The position numbers and the translations under genes are program-made. Shown in pieces: positions 1 through 10,748 of a stretch of DNA of 28,945 nucleotides (position 1 is the first letter of the stretch; every line of letters starts with the position of its first letter). Origin of the DNA: Scytalidium lignicola (Eukaryota; Ascomycota; Leotiomycetes); NCBI GenBank assembly GCA_002812745.2, contig NCSJ02000456.1, forward strand, positions 1-28,945. Direction: 5' to 3'. Below the pieces are notes generated by a model that did not search any database, was not told the DNA's origin, and worked only from the letters and a program-made list of their open reading frames with translations.

Positions 1-50
1 CACGCGACGNAAAAGTCGGGCAATGCGCGTGCCTGAGGCCCGACGATTAC
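1..50. repeat. Left-end copy of a short GTCGGG/CCCGAC repeat
   Basis: GTCGGG at 15-20 and CCCGAC at 39-44 form an inverted repeat with an 18-nt loop. The reverse complement of 35-49 matches 28772-28786 exactly over 15 nt (TAATCGTCGGGCCTC). The following CCCGACTTT..CGTCGC stretch also matches 28786-28800, apart from a 1-2 base difference at the N. The two window ends therefore carry related sequence in opposite orientation. This could be a dispersed repeat or transposon edge at which an assembly stopped; the family is not identified. Confidence 0.55.
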
Positions 51-338
51 ATGTTTCATGTACGAACCAGGCGAGGATGAAGCTTCAATAAGTGCAGGAA
101 CAACCCGTCACCAACCTGTTCCAGCCTATTAGGCGATAAGCGAGAAGATAATACGATGCTTTTTATTTAAGGGAGAGAAAGATTCAAGGTTCAGGAAAAG
201 CATCACGAGAATGAGCATCTTCATGACCGTATTGTGGGAAATTAAAAACCATTTTGATGCATTAGAGAGACGTTGAATAGTAAGCTGCTGACAACTACTG
301 TGGTAGCAACTGACCGAATCTCCGAACACGTGAGGCGA

Positions 339-358
339 AGAGAGAGAGAGAGAGAGAG
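339..358. repeat. (AG)10 microsatellite
   Basis: Uninterrupted AG dinucleotide run of about 20 bases, not within a supported gene. Confidence 0.9.
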
Positions 359-1292
359 CAAGCAATCTGAGTTTCCTCGTCCGCCATGCGTCTTGGGCTT
401 GTCTTGGCCGCCCAACCGGCATTGGGAACCCCTGAAGCCAAACCCCAAAAGGGATCGTTTTCTTATCCGACAGGATGGGNAAAACACGACCGAGTTTAGG
501 GCGGTACTGGTACTGCAATAATTAATCAATGCAAGTATTGCATTACAATGTTTTTTCTTTCTTTTCATATCTTGGACTACTACTGTACTGTACTATACAA
601 CAACAGCAGCAGCAGCAATGGGCAAAAAAACAAAACAAAGTTCATGCTTTCCCCAAAGATCGGAGAAGCGAGCTCCAGCGCCCATACCCCTGGGCGGCCC
701 CGATTGGCGTGCAGCAAACGCTCGCCTCGGCCCCCCTCAGGCGCCTGTCGTGTTAAAACTCCATGCAGCCTTCTAGAGGGCAAAGTTGAGGGCGACTAAA
801 TCAGTTAATATACTGTAGTAAGAAGCAAGCACACTCCAACGCACCAACCATCCCAGCTTCCTACGGGCAGGCTAGGCTGAGAACGCGTGTAGTGCTGCTG
901 GTGCTTGCTGATGATGCTGGTTGCTGTCCTGGTGCTGCGTGCCCCTTAAAGGAGCATGGCCAACGCCTTCCCTCTTTCTCCCTCTTGCTGCTGCCCCAGC
1001 CCAATCCGATTGCCTGGTTTGCTGACGGGACTGGAGTGATACGGTAATTACTGTACTGGACCGTACGTAGATGGGCAAAGGCGCTGTTTCTCTCTCTCTC
1101 CCTCTGCTTCTCTGCTGTTTCTGCTCTTTTTCTCGCTGGTCTCATTCGAGAACACATCTCTCTCACGCCACTGTGCACTCCCCCAAATCACCTCGCGGCA
1201 TCCCGTCACACAACTACACTACAGTCTTGTATATTTGATTGACACTTCCTGACAGGACCAAGTGCCATGCGATTGGCAGCGGGCCCTGTGAG

Positions 1293-1326
1293 ACGTGCTA
1301 CAGTTACGTGCTACGTGCTACGTGCT
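1293..1326. repeat. ACGTGCT heptamer repeat
   Basis: ACGTGCT occurs at 1293-1299, then three times head to tail at 1306-1312, 1313-1319 and 1320-1326. The ACGTG core is the centre of bZIP/bHLH sites, so this could be a small binding-site array, but it lies about 820 bases before the nearest start codon. A chance simple repeat is equally possible. Confidence 0.6.
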
Positions 1327-1499
1327 CTCGCTGCTCTCCAACCCGGACATTTTGTTTCATATCGTTTAGGACCCTTTGAAACGGGCCACGCGCGCCCCAC
1401 CAAACCTTCCCGCCCAGGGCTTCAATTTACTTTCGCCGCCATCCTGCCCAAATAATCGCTCCAGCAAAAACCCGTAATAATCACCTACCACAAGCTCCA

Positions 1500-2146
1500 C
1501 GAGCTCTCTCTCTCCAGGAGATTATCCATCTCTCCCATATCTCATATCGCATATCTTCCCCCTCGGCCTATCACCGCCCAGCATCGCATCTTGCATCGCG
1601 TCGCGGCCGGCTAACCACCAAAAAAGCTACAACAGTACGACTGTAGCCCCCCGATACCCCCGTCGCGAAAAGTAAGGGGGAGAAAAGCGTCGCTTTTCGT
1701 CTTTCGCCCTGTCCTTTCCTGGCCTTCCTTTTCCCTCTCTCTGCCTGTCAGCTTTCTGCAAGCACTGTGTGCTAGACAACCACCTCCAGACAAGCCAAAC
1801 CAACCTTTTCCTCTCTCTCCTGCGCATTGCTGGCCTGCGCAATTCCGTTCTCTAACTTGTCCCCTTCGTGCGACTGCGGATCACCAAAAAGACGACCTTG
1901 AATACCTCATTCGTCGGCGGCTGACAAAGTCTACCATCACTCTCTCGTCTGCCTGCGCTCTCCTTTTATTTTCCGTGTTCAACGTTCGCCTGGCCTTCGA
2001 CAGCGGCCTTTGATCCTCACCCGATTCACACACCCTTTATCTCCTCTTTTTTTTTTTAAACACCTTTTCACCTTTCCCAGTTCGACGTCGCTCGCTGCGC
2101 CGAGCACCCCCCCTGGTCCACTTGCGACGTGTTTTCTAAACCAATC
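1500..2146 (+). promoter_or_regulatory. Pyrimidine-rich promoter/leader of the septin-like gene
   Basis: Strongly CT-rich sequence on the coding strand, including CT runs near 1503-1515, 1732-1746 and 1808-1822 and a T tract at 2048-2057. It ends at the ATG at 2147 (context ATCATGG). CT-rich blocks upstream of the start are common in filamentous ascomycete genes. No TATA box is evident and the transcription start cannot be placed. Confidence 0.4.
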
Positions 2147-3963
2147 ATGGTCAGTTCTACGACTCGACAACCAATGGATAAACCAGCGGCAATTCCTGAA
2201 CACCCAGCGCGACGCTCGAGTCTTGGAATCTTACTTCGTCGCTCGAAATCTGGAGATCTGGGCTCGAAGAACGGCAAGAAGCAGCAGGCTTTGCGCGAGG
2301 CAGAGAAACTACGACAGCAAGCGGAAGTCATACCCAAGTCGCCTCCTCGTCTCCCCGATCTCTACAACGGCTCTGCTCCTCAACCACTCCAGTCCTTTGG
2401 CGGCGAAGACCGTCCTGATTCTTTGACAATTGCTACCGGGAGAGCCAGCAGCCAGCACAACAGTCGTGGCTCAATGGATCCGCAGTCTCGTGCTCCTTCA
2501 GCCGCCGGTACTGTCCCCATTCCTCCCATCCCCGGGAGCAGTGGGCGAGGTGGTGGTGGTGGTGGTAGTGGATGGGTAGATCCATATGCGCGGACTGAGA
2601 GCATGACCCATCGTGGTCGATACAGCTATGCAAGCAGCGCCGTGAGCACCATCAACAGCCCCCGAAGAGTAAGAAGACGGAAGGATCCCACCCCGTTTAA
2701 GTAGGTTTCGACCTGAATTTCCCTTTTTGAGCTCTTCTCTCATCCTATCTTTTATTATTACTATTATTATTGTTACTATCACCATCATCAATATCATCAT
2801 TATTGATATTATTGAGTATTATCAAAGCTAACTTTGGCGTCATCAGCATCCTCATCATCGGTGCCCAATCCTCCGGAAAGACCTCCTTCCTCAATTTCTT
2901 GAAGACTTCTCTGGCTCTTCCGGAAAAGAAAAGGGGTGGTCGGCCCGCAGAACTCCCCGACGCCATCCTGATGCAACAGAGTCGAGACTACGGCAACTTC
3001 ATCCCACATTACCTTGAAACGGAGATTGACAATGAACGAATCGGTCTTACATTGTGGGATTCGGAAGGCTTGGAAAAGAACGTCGTGGACCTACAGCTCA
3101 GAGAGATGTCTTCCTTCCTCGAGAGCAAGTTCGAAGAGACCTTCACCGAAGAGATGAAGGTTGTCCGAGCGCCAGGCGTCCAGGATACTCATATCCACTG
3201 CGCATTCTTGGTCCTTGACCCCGTCCGTCTCGATCGTAACATTGCAGTGGCCAAAGTCCAGCAGGCAAACGGCTCCAATGGCTCTAATGGCAAATACGGC
3301 TCCTCACCACGTGTTGTAGGCGGTCTCGATGAAGACCTCGATCTCCAAGTCCTCCGTACGCTCCAAGGCAAGACAACGGTCGTGCCGGTCATCTCTAAGG
3401 CGGATACGATCACCACCGCGCATATGGCCTACCTCAAGCAAACCGTTTCCGACTCCCTCCGCAAAGCGAACTTGGATCCCTTGGAGGCCCTCGGTCTTGA
3501 TGATACGGAAGGCGAGAGCACTAGTAACTCAAACCGAATTGACGAGAAGGACGAAGACGAGGAGGCATCAGACGACGGTGAAGACCGCAACGATTCCCCA
3601 GACGCTCTCCCCATCCAAACGATGGATGTCTCAGTCCCCTCGTCCCCCAAGCCTAATCGCATGTCATCAGGCTCTATCCGCATGCACAAGCGCGCAGATT
3701 CCACCGACCAATCCTCCACATCCGAAGAGACCGCATATCTTCCTCTTTCGATCATTAGCCCCGATATTTATGAGCCGGGTGTTGTGGGACGTAAGTTCCC
3801 GTGGGGTTTTGCGGATCCCATGAATGCCGAGCATTGTGATTTTGTGAGGCTGAAGGAGGCTGTCTTTAGCGAGTGGAGAGGGGAGTTGCGGGAGGCAAGT
3901 AGGGAGCTTTGGTACGAGGGATGGAGGACGAGTAGGCTCAAGCACAGGGAGCCAAGACGATGA
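2147..3963 (+). CDS. Septin-like GTPase (divergent septin-type G domain)
   Basis: Exons 2147-2700 and 2847-3963 give 556 residues. The intron (146 nt) has a GTAGGT donor, a GCTAAC branch site and a CAG acceptor. The join reads ..DPTPFN-ILIIGAQ.., which resembles the usual septin lead-in to the P-loop. The start is the first ATG, in good context. Residues 1-180 are Ser/Arg/Gly-rich and probably disordered, with a Gly run near 140-146. G1 is GAQSSGKT (190-197). G4 is SKAD (368-371), preceded by VVPVI. The C-terminal GRKFPWGF..HCDF matches the septin unique element. The G3 position is DSEG (256-259) instead of the septin DTPG. A Ser/Asp/Glu-rich insertion of about 120 residues separates G4 from the septin unique element, and there is no C-terminal coiled coil. 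Septins assemble GTP-bound filaments at septa and the cortex; whether this divergent member polymerises is unknown. Family confidence is high, exact function low. Confidence 0.85.
2701..2846 (+). repeat. ATT/ATC simple-repeat tract inside the septin-like intron
   Basis: Most of this 146-nt intron (about 2750-2820) is irregular ATT, ATC and TTA triplets. The stretch is open in the frame of exon 2, so a naive caller could start the second exon upstream as a separate gene. The splice phase and the GCTAAC..CAG signal argue that it is an intron. Confidence 0.7.
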
Positions 3964-5250
3964 TACCTTTGGGAAAAAGGGGGTTTTGGGATGATTAATT
4001 CTTTCATGGTGTGGAAAATGGTCCTTCGCAGCAGGAGTCCTCGAGGGGAGAGCGACCGAGCGCTCAAAATGGTTTATCTCGGTTACCTTTACGACACACA
4101 TTATATTTCTTTTGTCTTCAATTCCTAGGTTTCTCTGCAGCATACCCCCTTTTTTTTTTCTCGTTGTGTGCTTTTCTCTCATCTGTCTTCTGCACCTGCC
4201 TCGCAATGTACCATCTTCTACCTGCATTATGCCGGCAACCAGACTTCCGGGGCCAACTCCAGAGGAACCAAAAAAAATTACACGAGAACACCTAGCAATC
4301 TCACACCCTGAGGATTATCNTTTTTTTTCAATACTCTTGAGTGTGGGATAGATAATACCCTTCCGCTGAGTTCTCCCGGCACTCAAAAATTTTTAATTTC
4401 TTTCTTGCGTTGGACACGCTTGTGTGGCACGCTCTTGTTTTAAGACTTATCGTATGTGAGACAGAAAATTATGGCCTTGTGGCAAAAAAAGAGCAGGAAT
4501 GAATGACCGCTCTCTTTTGTCATACGGCATGGTGTTGTATCCAGTGTTGAATTTACGGAGTTTGAGATTAGTATTATATTGCAATCGTTTCTCCGCTAGT
4601 TATGTCATTTCGCTCCTGTGTGATTCATTAAAGGCGGCCTTTGATGCTGTTTAGTTATGCAGGATCCTCTAGGTTACTCAATTATATTTTATTATACCAT
4701 TCATTCTGTCAAGATGCCTGTCTTGTTGACGAATGGCTGGGTGCTTCTTCATTAAGAACCTGTTCAACCAGGTACTGGGGAAAAGTGAAGAGAGAAGAAG
4801 TTTCCGAATTGTAGTCCTGTACTAGGTAAACCAAGTATTTTCCAAATGCAACATTAACTCGGGCTAGATTTAAAGGTCATAATAGATATAATGGATAATC
4901 CTCATTGCCAGAAACCAAATTAGTTAGTTACAATAAGCAACTAAGCATACACATTTTAAATCTTGCAACTTAATATATTGACTAGTTTTTAGATTCGTTA
5001 GTATTAATATCTCGATAGCTTTAGGTAAAACTAGCGTAGTTTAAATAGTTTGATTATATGGACTTTGTAAAGAGAGGCCATATTTTATTTTATACAGTAG
5101 GCTCGATAAATTATCCTTTGGCAAACGACGACGCTAAAATCGCAAGGCTAAGGCAATAAGGCTGCAACCGCCTGTCGCCCATCAAAACGCTTCGAGATAT
5201 CCTGCACAAATACCCCGACAAGCAAGAGACAATTTTTCGCATCACTCATT
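3964..5250. other. Gene-free stretch between the septin-like gene and SF3A1
   Basis: The 3' flank of the septin-like gene (T tract at 4149-4160, N at 4320) is followed by an AT-rich block at about 4550-5110, dense in TA, TAG and CTA, with no open frame of note. The last 140 bases are more GC-balanced and form the SF3A1 promoter/leader. I see no RNA gene and no recognisable transposon coding remnant. Confidence 0.6.
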
Positions 5251-6988
5251 ATGGCCCCAGCAGCCACCGAGACAGATGTAATAGCTGCGCTGGAGGAGAT
5301 TAAACCACCTGCGGGTGTTGTGCTTCCTCCAAGGGAGATCAAGGGTAAGCGTCGTCCATTTGCCTTCATTTCATGCACCAGCTAACGTTGTATGTATATA
5401 GCCATTCTTGAGAAGACCGCCGGGTATGTGGCGCGAAATGGATTCGTGTTCGAAGGTGCGCCATAACTCCTCTTTTCTATTGATGGCGGAAAAAGCAGTG
5501 CTGACAATCCGTAGATCGTATCAGAGAGAAAGAGAGACATAACCCCAAATTTTCATTCCTTAGCCCCAACGATGCCTACAACGCGTATTATCAATGGCGA
5601 TTGGACGAGATTAGGGAAGGACGCGGCACTGCTGTTGCGGCCGGGAGAGTTGGGGAGCAAGTGATCGAAAAGAAGCCCGAGGGACCTCCTGAGCCTCCCG
5701 AGTACCAGTTCTGCGCGCGCATGCCGAATATTAACGCCCAGGATCTGGAAGTTGTGCGCTTGACGGCGTTGTTTGTCGCGAAGAATGGAAGGCAGTTTAT
5801 GACGGCTTTGTCGCAGAGAGAAGCTGGGAATTATCAGTTCGACTTCTTCAGGCCCAATCATAGTTTGCACAATTTCTTCCAGCGGATGGTGGATCAGTAT
5901 ACAACGCTTCTCAGGGCTGGGGGGATGGATGGTGAGGGTGGGAAAGCGCAGCAGGAGAGAATCAACGAGTTGCAGGAAAATGTCGACAACAAATTCTGTG
6001 TTCTGGAGAGGGCGAGGCAACGAGCTGCATGGTCCAAATATCAGGATGAGCAGAAGCAAAAGAAGCAGGAGGAAGTCGAAAAGGATAAGTTGGCTTATGC
6101 GTCGATCGACTGGCATGACTTCGTGGTGGTTGAGACGGTTCTTTTCACAGAAGCAGATGACCAAACTGCTCTGCCGCCTCCAACATCATTATCTGAACTA
6201 CAGTTCGCATCCCTGGATCAGAAGGCCATGATGTCCATCAATCCAAACAGGCGCATTGAAGAAGCAATGCCAGGTGAAGAAACATATTACAATAGTGGTT
6301 CATATCCTCAACCACAACAACCAGCGTCGGTCTCCATTGCACCGACTCCACAACCAGCTTATCAACCTTCATACCAAAATACGTACGGACAAGATGCTGA
6401 TGCCGAGGAAGAAGAAAGGCGGATACGAGAACGGACTGAAGCACGGGAACGTGCTCAGCAAGCTCAAGCACAAGCCAAGGGTTCTATTGGTCCTATGAAA
6501 GTCAAGGAAAATTATGTCCCAAGGGCAGCAGCAAGAGCAGCCCAGAAGACTCAGATGGCATTATGTCCAAATTGCAAACAACAAATTCCCTTCAACGAGC
6601 TTGAAGAGCATATGAGGAGTAAGAGACCCATCCTTTCCCGCACCTATTATTTAAGAACTCCCTTACTAACCCAAGTGTTACAGTCGAACTCCTCGATCCC
6701 CGCTGGAAAGAGCAGAAGGCTAAAGCAGAAAGTCGATATGCAATGACGAATCTGTCGACTCAGGATGTCGCTAACAACCTCAAGAGATTAGCAAGCCAGC
6801 GTCACGATCTGTTTGACGGTGTTACGGGGCAATCCTTATCAGAAGAGGAAGAATCCAGGAGAAAGAAGGTTGCAACGACGTTAGATCCCGCCGATAGGGC
6901 GAGAGTGGAGCAGGTACCGACCGGTCAAAGCTTGAGTGTGGAAGACCAGATCAGAGCTATCCATGAGAAGTTTGGTGATCGGAGGTGA
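5251..6988 (+). CDS. Splicing factor 3A subunit 1 (SF3A1/Prp21 family)
   Basis: Exons 5251-5344, 5402-5455, 5515-6618 and 6684-6988 give 518 residues. Introns of 57, 59 and 65 nt have GTAAGC, GTGCGC and GTAAGA donors and CTAAC/CTGAC branch sites. SURP module 1 lies at about residues 32-85 (AGYVARNG, then FSFLSPNDAYNAYY). SURP module 2 lies at about 127-180 (ALFVAKNGRQF, then FDFFRPNHSLHNFF). A charged helical stretch follows, then the family core IDWHDFVVVETV near 246-257. A Pro/Gln-rich linker leads to CPNCKQQIP near residue 400 and the EHMR-IELLDPRW block, which is split by intron 3. SF3a belongs to the U2 snRNP and helps recognise the branch site. The C-terminal ubiquitin-like domain of the human protein is absent; the length is near that of the fission-yeast homologue. 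The next gene is convergent. Confidence 0.93.
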
Positions 6989-7677
6989 AAGTGGTTTTTT
7001 TATAATAAATATTTTTGGCGTTTGTTGCACTCCATGGCGAGGAAGGCATTGGCGTTTTTCAAGGAAATAAATTTTTATTATGTATTCATACAAAAAACTA
7101 CCTAGGATGAGCTGTGAGCATTTGAAAGGATTAAATTTGTGATATTAATTTGGACCGCCGCTGCAATACCGTAAGATTGAATAGCTACAATACTGCTAGC
7201 ACTACCCCAAGGTCACTTTTACATAAACTTCGCAGTGAGAAAATACCAATATTAACAACCTCTTAAAAATATAAGCTTATTTATAGACACAAAAGCTTCT
7301 AGCTTTATGATATACATACATGGCATATTAAGGGGTACTATGGTAACAAAAAGAAGCGTCCTAGGTCCAAGTCCTAAGTCCTAAACCAACCAGCCGAAAG
7401 CTCCTTCTCGCTATATATAACAGAAGATGTGCCATCCAAAATCCGAACTTTAAACTAGGTGGTTAGAGGAGGAATAAACCATGCCTCCCGCTCCCCATCC
7501 GAGTGAGAAAAAGGAAAGATGACGAAAAAAAAATATAGTNGGGGGAAGAGCTGCGCTAGCTAGGGACGCTGAAAATAAAATGCAGGTTCAGTGCATCGGT
7601 CATGAATGGATAGTAATAGGACAGAAAAGAGTTAAGATACAAGTAGTGTGAATGTGATACGGGGTGAACCAAATCTC
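6989..7677. other. Convergent intergenic region, SF3A1 and palmitoyltransferase 3' ends
   Basis: About 690 bases, AT-rich at 7010-7340, with an A tract and an N at 7533-7540. It contains short echoes of AGTCCTA (7371-7383). It probably holds the two 3' UTRs. No gene is seen. Confidence 0.6.
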
Positions 7678-9732
7678 TCAGGGCCTGCTCTGGGCCGTAC
7701 CAGCTTCACTATGCAACGTGGCTGGTCCCTGAAACCCAACATCATGCATTTCGATGGCTCCAGGTAAATCATCCTTAGTAGATGCAGAGACTGCATGTTT
7801 ATGCCTCTTTTCGCCGAACCGCTGATCGCCCTCCTCGTATCTACGCTTGAAGCCATAATATGTCGGTGGGCGCGGCCTACAGAGCACCACAACCCAGTTC
7901 TTGAAGATGCTGCCTTGAGTAAATGGTCGATGTCGGTCTTTCTTCAAGAACTTGTGTGAGTTCAGGTATTCTCTTGTAGTTTCTCCACGCCCCATAAGGA
8001 AGAGATGATATACCGTGAGTGCGGCTGGATAAGGGGCTGCGAGGATGCCATAGATGACCATTGCAAAGGGAGTTCGGAAATGAGATATCGAATGGCCAAA
8101 AGAGATGTGCCGACGATGCATGAACACGAGCACTTGAGCCAAGCTTGCAGCGAACAGGAACAGAGAAAGCAAAGAGGCAGCCGTTACAAATGTGAAAAAG
8201 TAGCGGTAGTTCCGGCGACCAACACAGTTATTCAGCCATACACAATGGTGATCTTGCGTCTCTATACAATTGTCGCACACTCGGCAATGGTGAGCTCGCG
8301 GAGGACGCCAGATATTGCAAGTCTTGCAGTACTTGGTTGGAACCTCCATAGCAGCAGCGGTAGAGTGAGCTGATTTAATCATAACCCAATCGTTTACTGG
8401 AGGGGCTAGTCGGAGAGGATCCTCGTCCTCATCGGCTGGTGGCATTGGCTGGAGATTTCGAGGGAGAATCTACGGATATTAGTATAAGTTGAGGATACAG
8501 TTAAGGTGCATTGATACACTTACTCCAGGGTCAGAAGTAGAAGCATGAAAAAAGGAGGACATGCAAATATAAAACAGATATGCAAAAACAATGGGTATCG
8601 CTGGAGAAATGTTATGCCATAACCATGGCGCAGAAAAGACAAAGAAGAGGATCGAAGGAAGTATGACTAGAAACCCTGTGGCGATATTTATGGGTTTATC
8701 TCGAGAATTCTGGAGTCGACCACCAAGAGTAAACACCGTATTACCAGCGAAGTACTGGTAATTCCTCCCAAGGTTTTGCTTCGGAGCAGGTGGAGGCTTG
8801 GGCGGGTTTCCTGGAGCTAAGCCTGGGGACGACGCGGCTGAAGATAGCTTTTCCGCACCATGTGTACTCCTGTTTGGCGTTCCAGGCTCGTCATCTCTAT
8901 TGTTTGGCATCAAGAAGCTAGATCGAAAGGAACGCGGGGACTTTGCTGGGGTAGGACCCCCTCCCAGTTTGTAGCTCTTATCGATATTCAAACTCAGCCC
9001 TCTACTATTCAAGGGATTGTTTCGTTGCAATGGCCTTACACTTTCCGTAATGCTATTTGTAGGATAATGGCCTGTTGTCGGGCTAGGGTTCGCAGTTTGT
9101 TCTAGAGTCTCCATTTCCGTCACATCTGATCCTCGAGAAGGTGGTGGTACGTATTCCCCATCGTCTTGCACGCTCTCTCCTATGGGGTTGGAATTATAGC
9201 TATGTCTTGCCGCAATACTCCCCTCCACTGAACCGTCTTCACTCACGCCTTGCTGTGCAACAGTTACCGGCCTAGATCCACTTCGCTGTGCTTGGAGTCG
9301 TTGAGAACTCATGGGGCGAAAGAATGCGGTTGATGCGATGGAAGGGACGTGGGATCGACTGGTCGAACTCTGCGGTCGCTGTCCTGTCGAACCCGATATG
9401 CTACCTGATCTCTGTGTGACGGCTCCAGCTACTAAGTGCCGTCGTGACTGTGAACCTTGGAATAGAGGCCCCCGCTGCGACGAGGCTGCTGTCACGCCGG
9501 TATTGGGTCGCGAAGGGTCGCTCGCATTCAGCATACTTTGGCGTTGATTGGATAAAGTTGCACCCGCCTGGCCTCGCCGATCAACTGCATGTTCTCCTCC
9601 GTCGTCCGAAGCTATATCCGTCATGCGCGATGAGAGAATGCTCGCACTGTCACCGGGCTCGAGGTGCATTGGAAAGGCATTGTCCTTGGGCGACGATTCG
9701 ACGGTCGTCGAGGTACTAGCAGATGCCATCAT
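7678..9732 (-). CDS. DHHC palmitoyltransferase, Erf2 type
   Basis: Exons 9732-8524 and 8469-7678 give 666 residues. The 54-nt intron has a GTAAGT donor and splits the family motif DPG-ILPRN in phase 0. Residues 1-320 are Ser/Pro/Arg-rich and probably cytosolic and disordered. Two membrane spans lie at about 351-373 and 377-396. The Cys-rich domain follows (KYCKTCNIWRPPRAHHC, then CDNCIETQ) with the catalytic DHHC at about 476-479 in a DHHCVWLNNCVGRRNYR context. Two more spans come next, then TTREYLNSH, the TTxE motif. Erf2 with partner Erf4 S-acylates Ras-type proteins at the ER; the same substrate here is inference. The start could equally be the second of two adjacent ATGs (9729). The long N-terminal extension is usual for filamentous fungi. 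The gene is divergent from the small-protein gene. Confidence 0.93.
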
Positions 9733-9806
9733 GGTGTTAGAAGTAGACTTGCTCCGTTTTGATAATGGTCAACTTGTGGCGTCCATCAGAGAGTATCTTG
9801 GTGTGG

Positions 9807-9826
9807 ATCAAATCAAATCAAATCAA
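9807..9826. repeat. (ATCAA)4 microsatellite
   Basis: Four head-to-tail ATCAA units in the upstream region of the minus-strand palmitoyltransferase gene. Confidence 0.85.
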
Positions 9827-10615
9827 ATCCGATCAAGACGGCGTTGGTGAGCCAGAAGAGAAGGAAGAAGAGAAGGAGCAATCGCGTCGGTGGTGCTGAA
9901 TAAAAGGGTGTAAATGATCTGGGGATCGAAGAGAAGGATGAAGGAAGATGATGCGATTGTACGGATGCGAAAAGGAAAAGCCGGGAATCGTAAGGAGCGT
10001 GAGTGATCGTGTGTCTTCGATCGCAGGTTATAGGATCATTAGCAGGAGTCGTAGGAGAAGATGGACTTGAAGGTCTGGATTACGTAGAAATTCTCCATGA
10101 TCTCGTAAGGTGTAAGGGGGGCGGTCCTTCCTCCGCGAGTCCAAGCGTCCAGGCATGCAGAGTGCCGCATCGCCTCGCCTTAGGGGGGGGAAGAATTTAA
10201 TTACGGATCCGTACAGTAGCACCACCAGCCCAGCCCATAGACCTCGAATGGGGTTCGACTCCAGAACAATGCAGAAACGCCAATGGGCGAGGGGCTGCAA
10301 CGCGGCCAATTAATGCGGTTGGCTTTTTACCATTCCTACTACAGTACGGAGTTACGAATCCCTTGATCGGCATGACAATATTCAGTAAACCTGCATTAAT
10401 GAATGCTTTGTCACAGCAACAGGTCGAGGTTGTCGGCATTCAGATGCAGGTTCCTCGGTGTTTGATGCCTTATATCTGAGGAACTAAACGATCAAGTGTC
10501 TGTGGGATGATGTAATGAAATGTACCTTACGTACCGTAAGCTGATGCTGCCTGAGAATTACAGTATGTAATGTTTAAGGCACCAACATCGGTAGCGCGAA
10601 AGTAACGATAACAAT

Positions 10616-10623
10616 TCACGTGA
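10616..10623. promoter_or_regulatory. TCACGTGA palindrome (E-box/Cbf1-like site)
   Basis: Perfect 8-bp palindrome 126 bases upstream of the start at 10749. RTCACRTG-type sites are bound by Cbf1 and related bHLH proteins in ascomycetes. The same octamer occurs 144 bases upstream of Cwc26. Binding is inferred only from the motif. Confidence 0.4.
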
Positions 10624-10748
10624 TCGGTCGTTGCGTTGTGCTTTACCGAATTTCGAGCTTGGAATCGTTCGATCGCTTCCGAACGACGTCCAACAGCTCT
10701 CACAACACCACCAATTGACCCGCCCATATCCTATATACCCATTTCAAA

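Larger units (their letters stand above)
51..2146. other. Gene-free left flank and upstream region of the septin-like gene
   Basis: About 2.1 kb with no coding region I can support; the short open frames show no recognisable protein features. It holds an (AG)10 run, a short CAG run at 604-616, a tandem ACGTGCT repeat, several CT-rich tracts (for example 1089-1125 and 1500-1850), a CACGTGA box at 325-331 and an N at 480. The right-hand third is pyrimidine-rich and leads into the start codon at 2147, as fungal promoters and long leaders often do. Confidence 0.6.
9733..10748. other. Divergent intergenic region between the palmitoyltransferase and the small membrane-protein gene
   Basis: About 1 kb with promoters for both flanking genes. 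The left part is purine-rich on + (CT-rich for the minus-strand gene) and has four ATCAA units at 9807-9826. A TCACGTGA palindrome lies near the right-hand gene. A GGGTTCGACTCC box at 10251-10262 looks like a tRNA T-arm but lacks partners. No gene is supported. Confidence 0.6.

Noticed and set aside
1267..1455. 62-codon ATG frame upstream of the septin-like gene
   Set aside because: Arises over the ACGTGCT repeat; no conserved features and no plausible splice continuation. Could at most be an upstream ORF in a leader whose start is unknown.
3329..3823. 164-codon plus-strand frame inside the septin-like gene
   Set aside because: Shifted frame of exon 2; the real frame carries the G4 and septin-unique-element motifs.
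3667..4227. 186-codon antisense open frame over the end of the septin-like gene
   Set aside because: Lies opposite a well-supported coding exon, with composition typical of an antisense shadow and no domain.
10200..10275. Possible tRNA: GGGTTCGACTCC resembles a T-arm/B box
   Set aside because: No A box or D-arm (TRGY..GG) at the right distance upstream, no acceptor-stem pairing and no anticodon arm.
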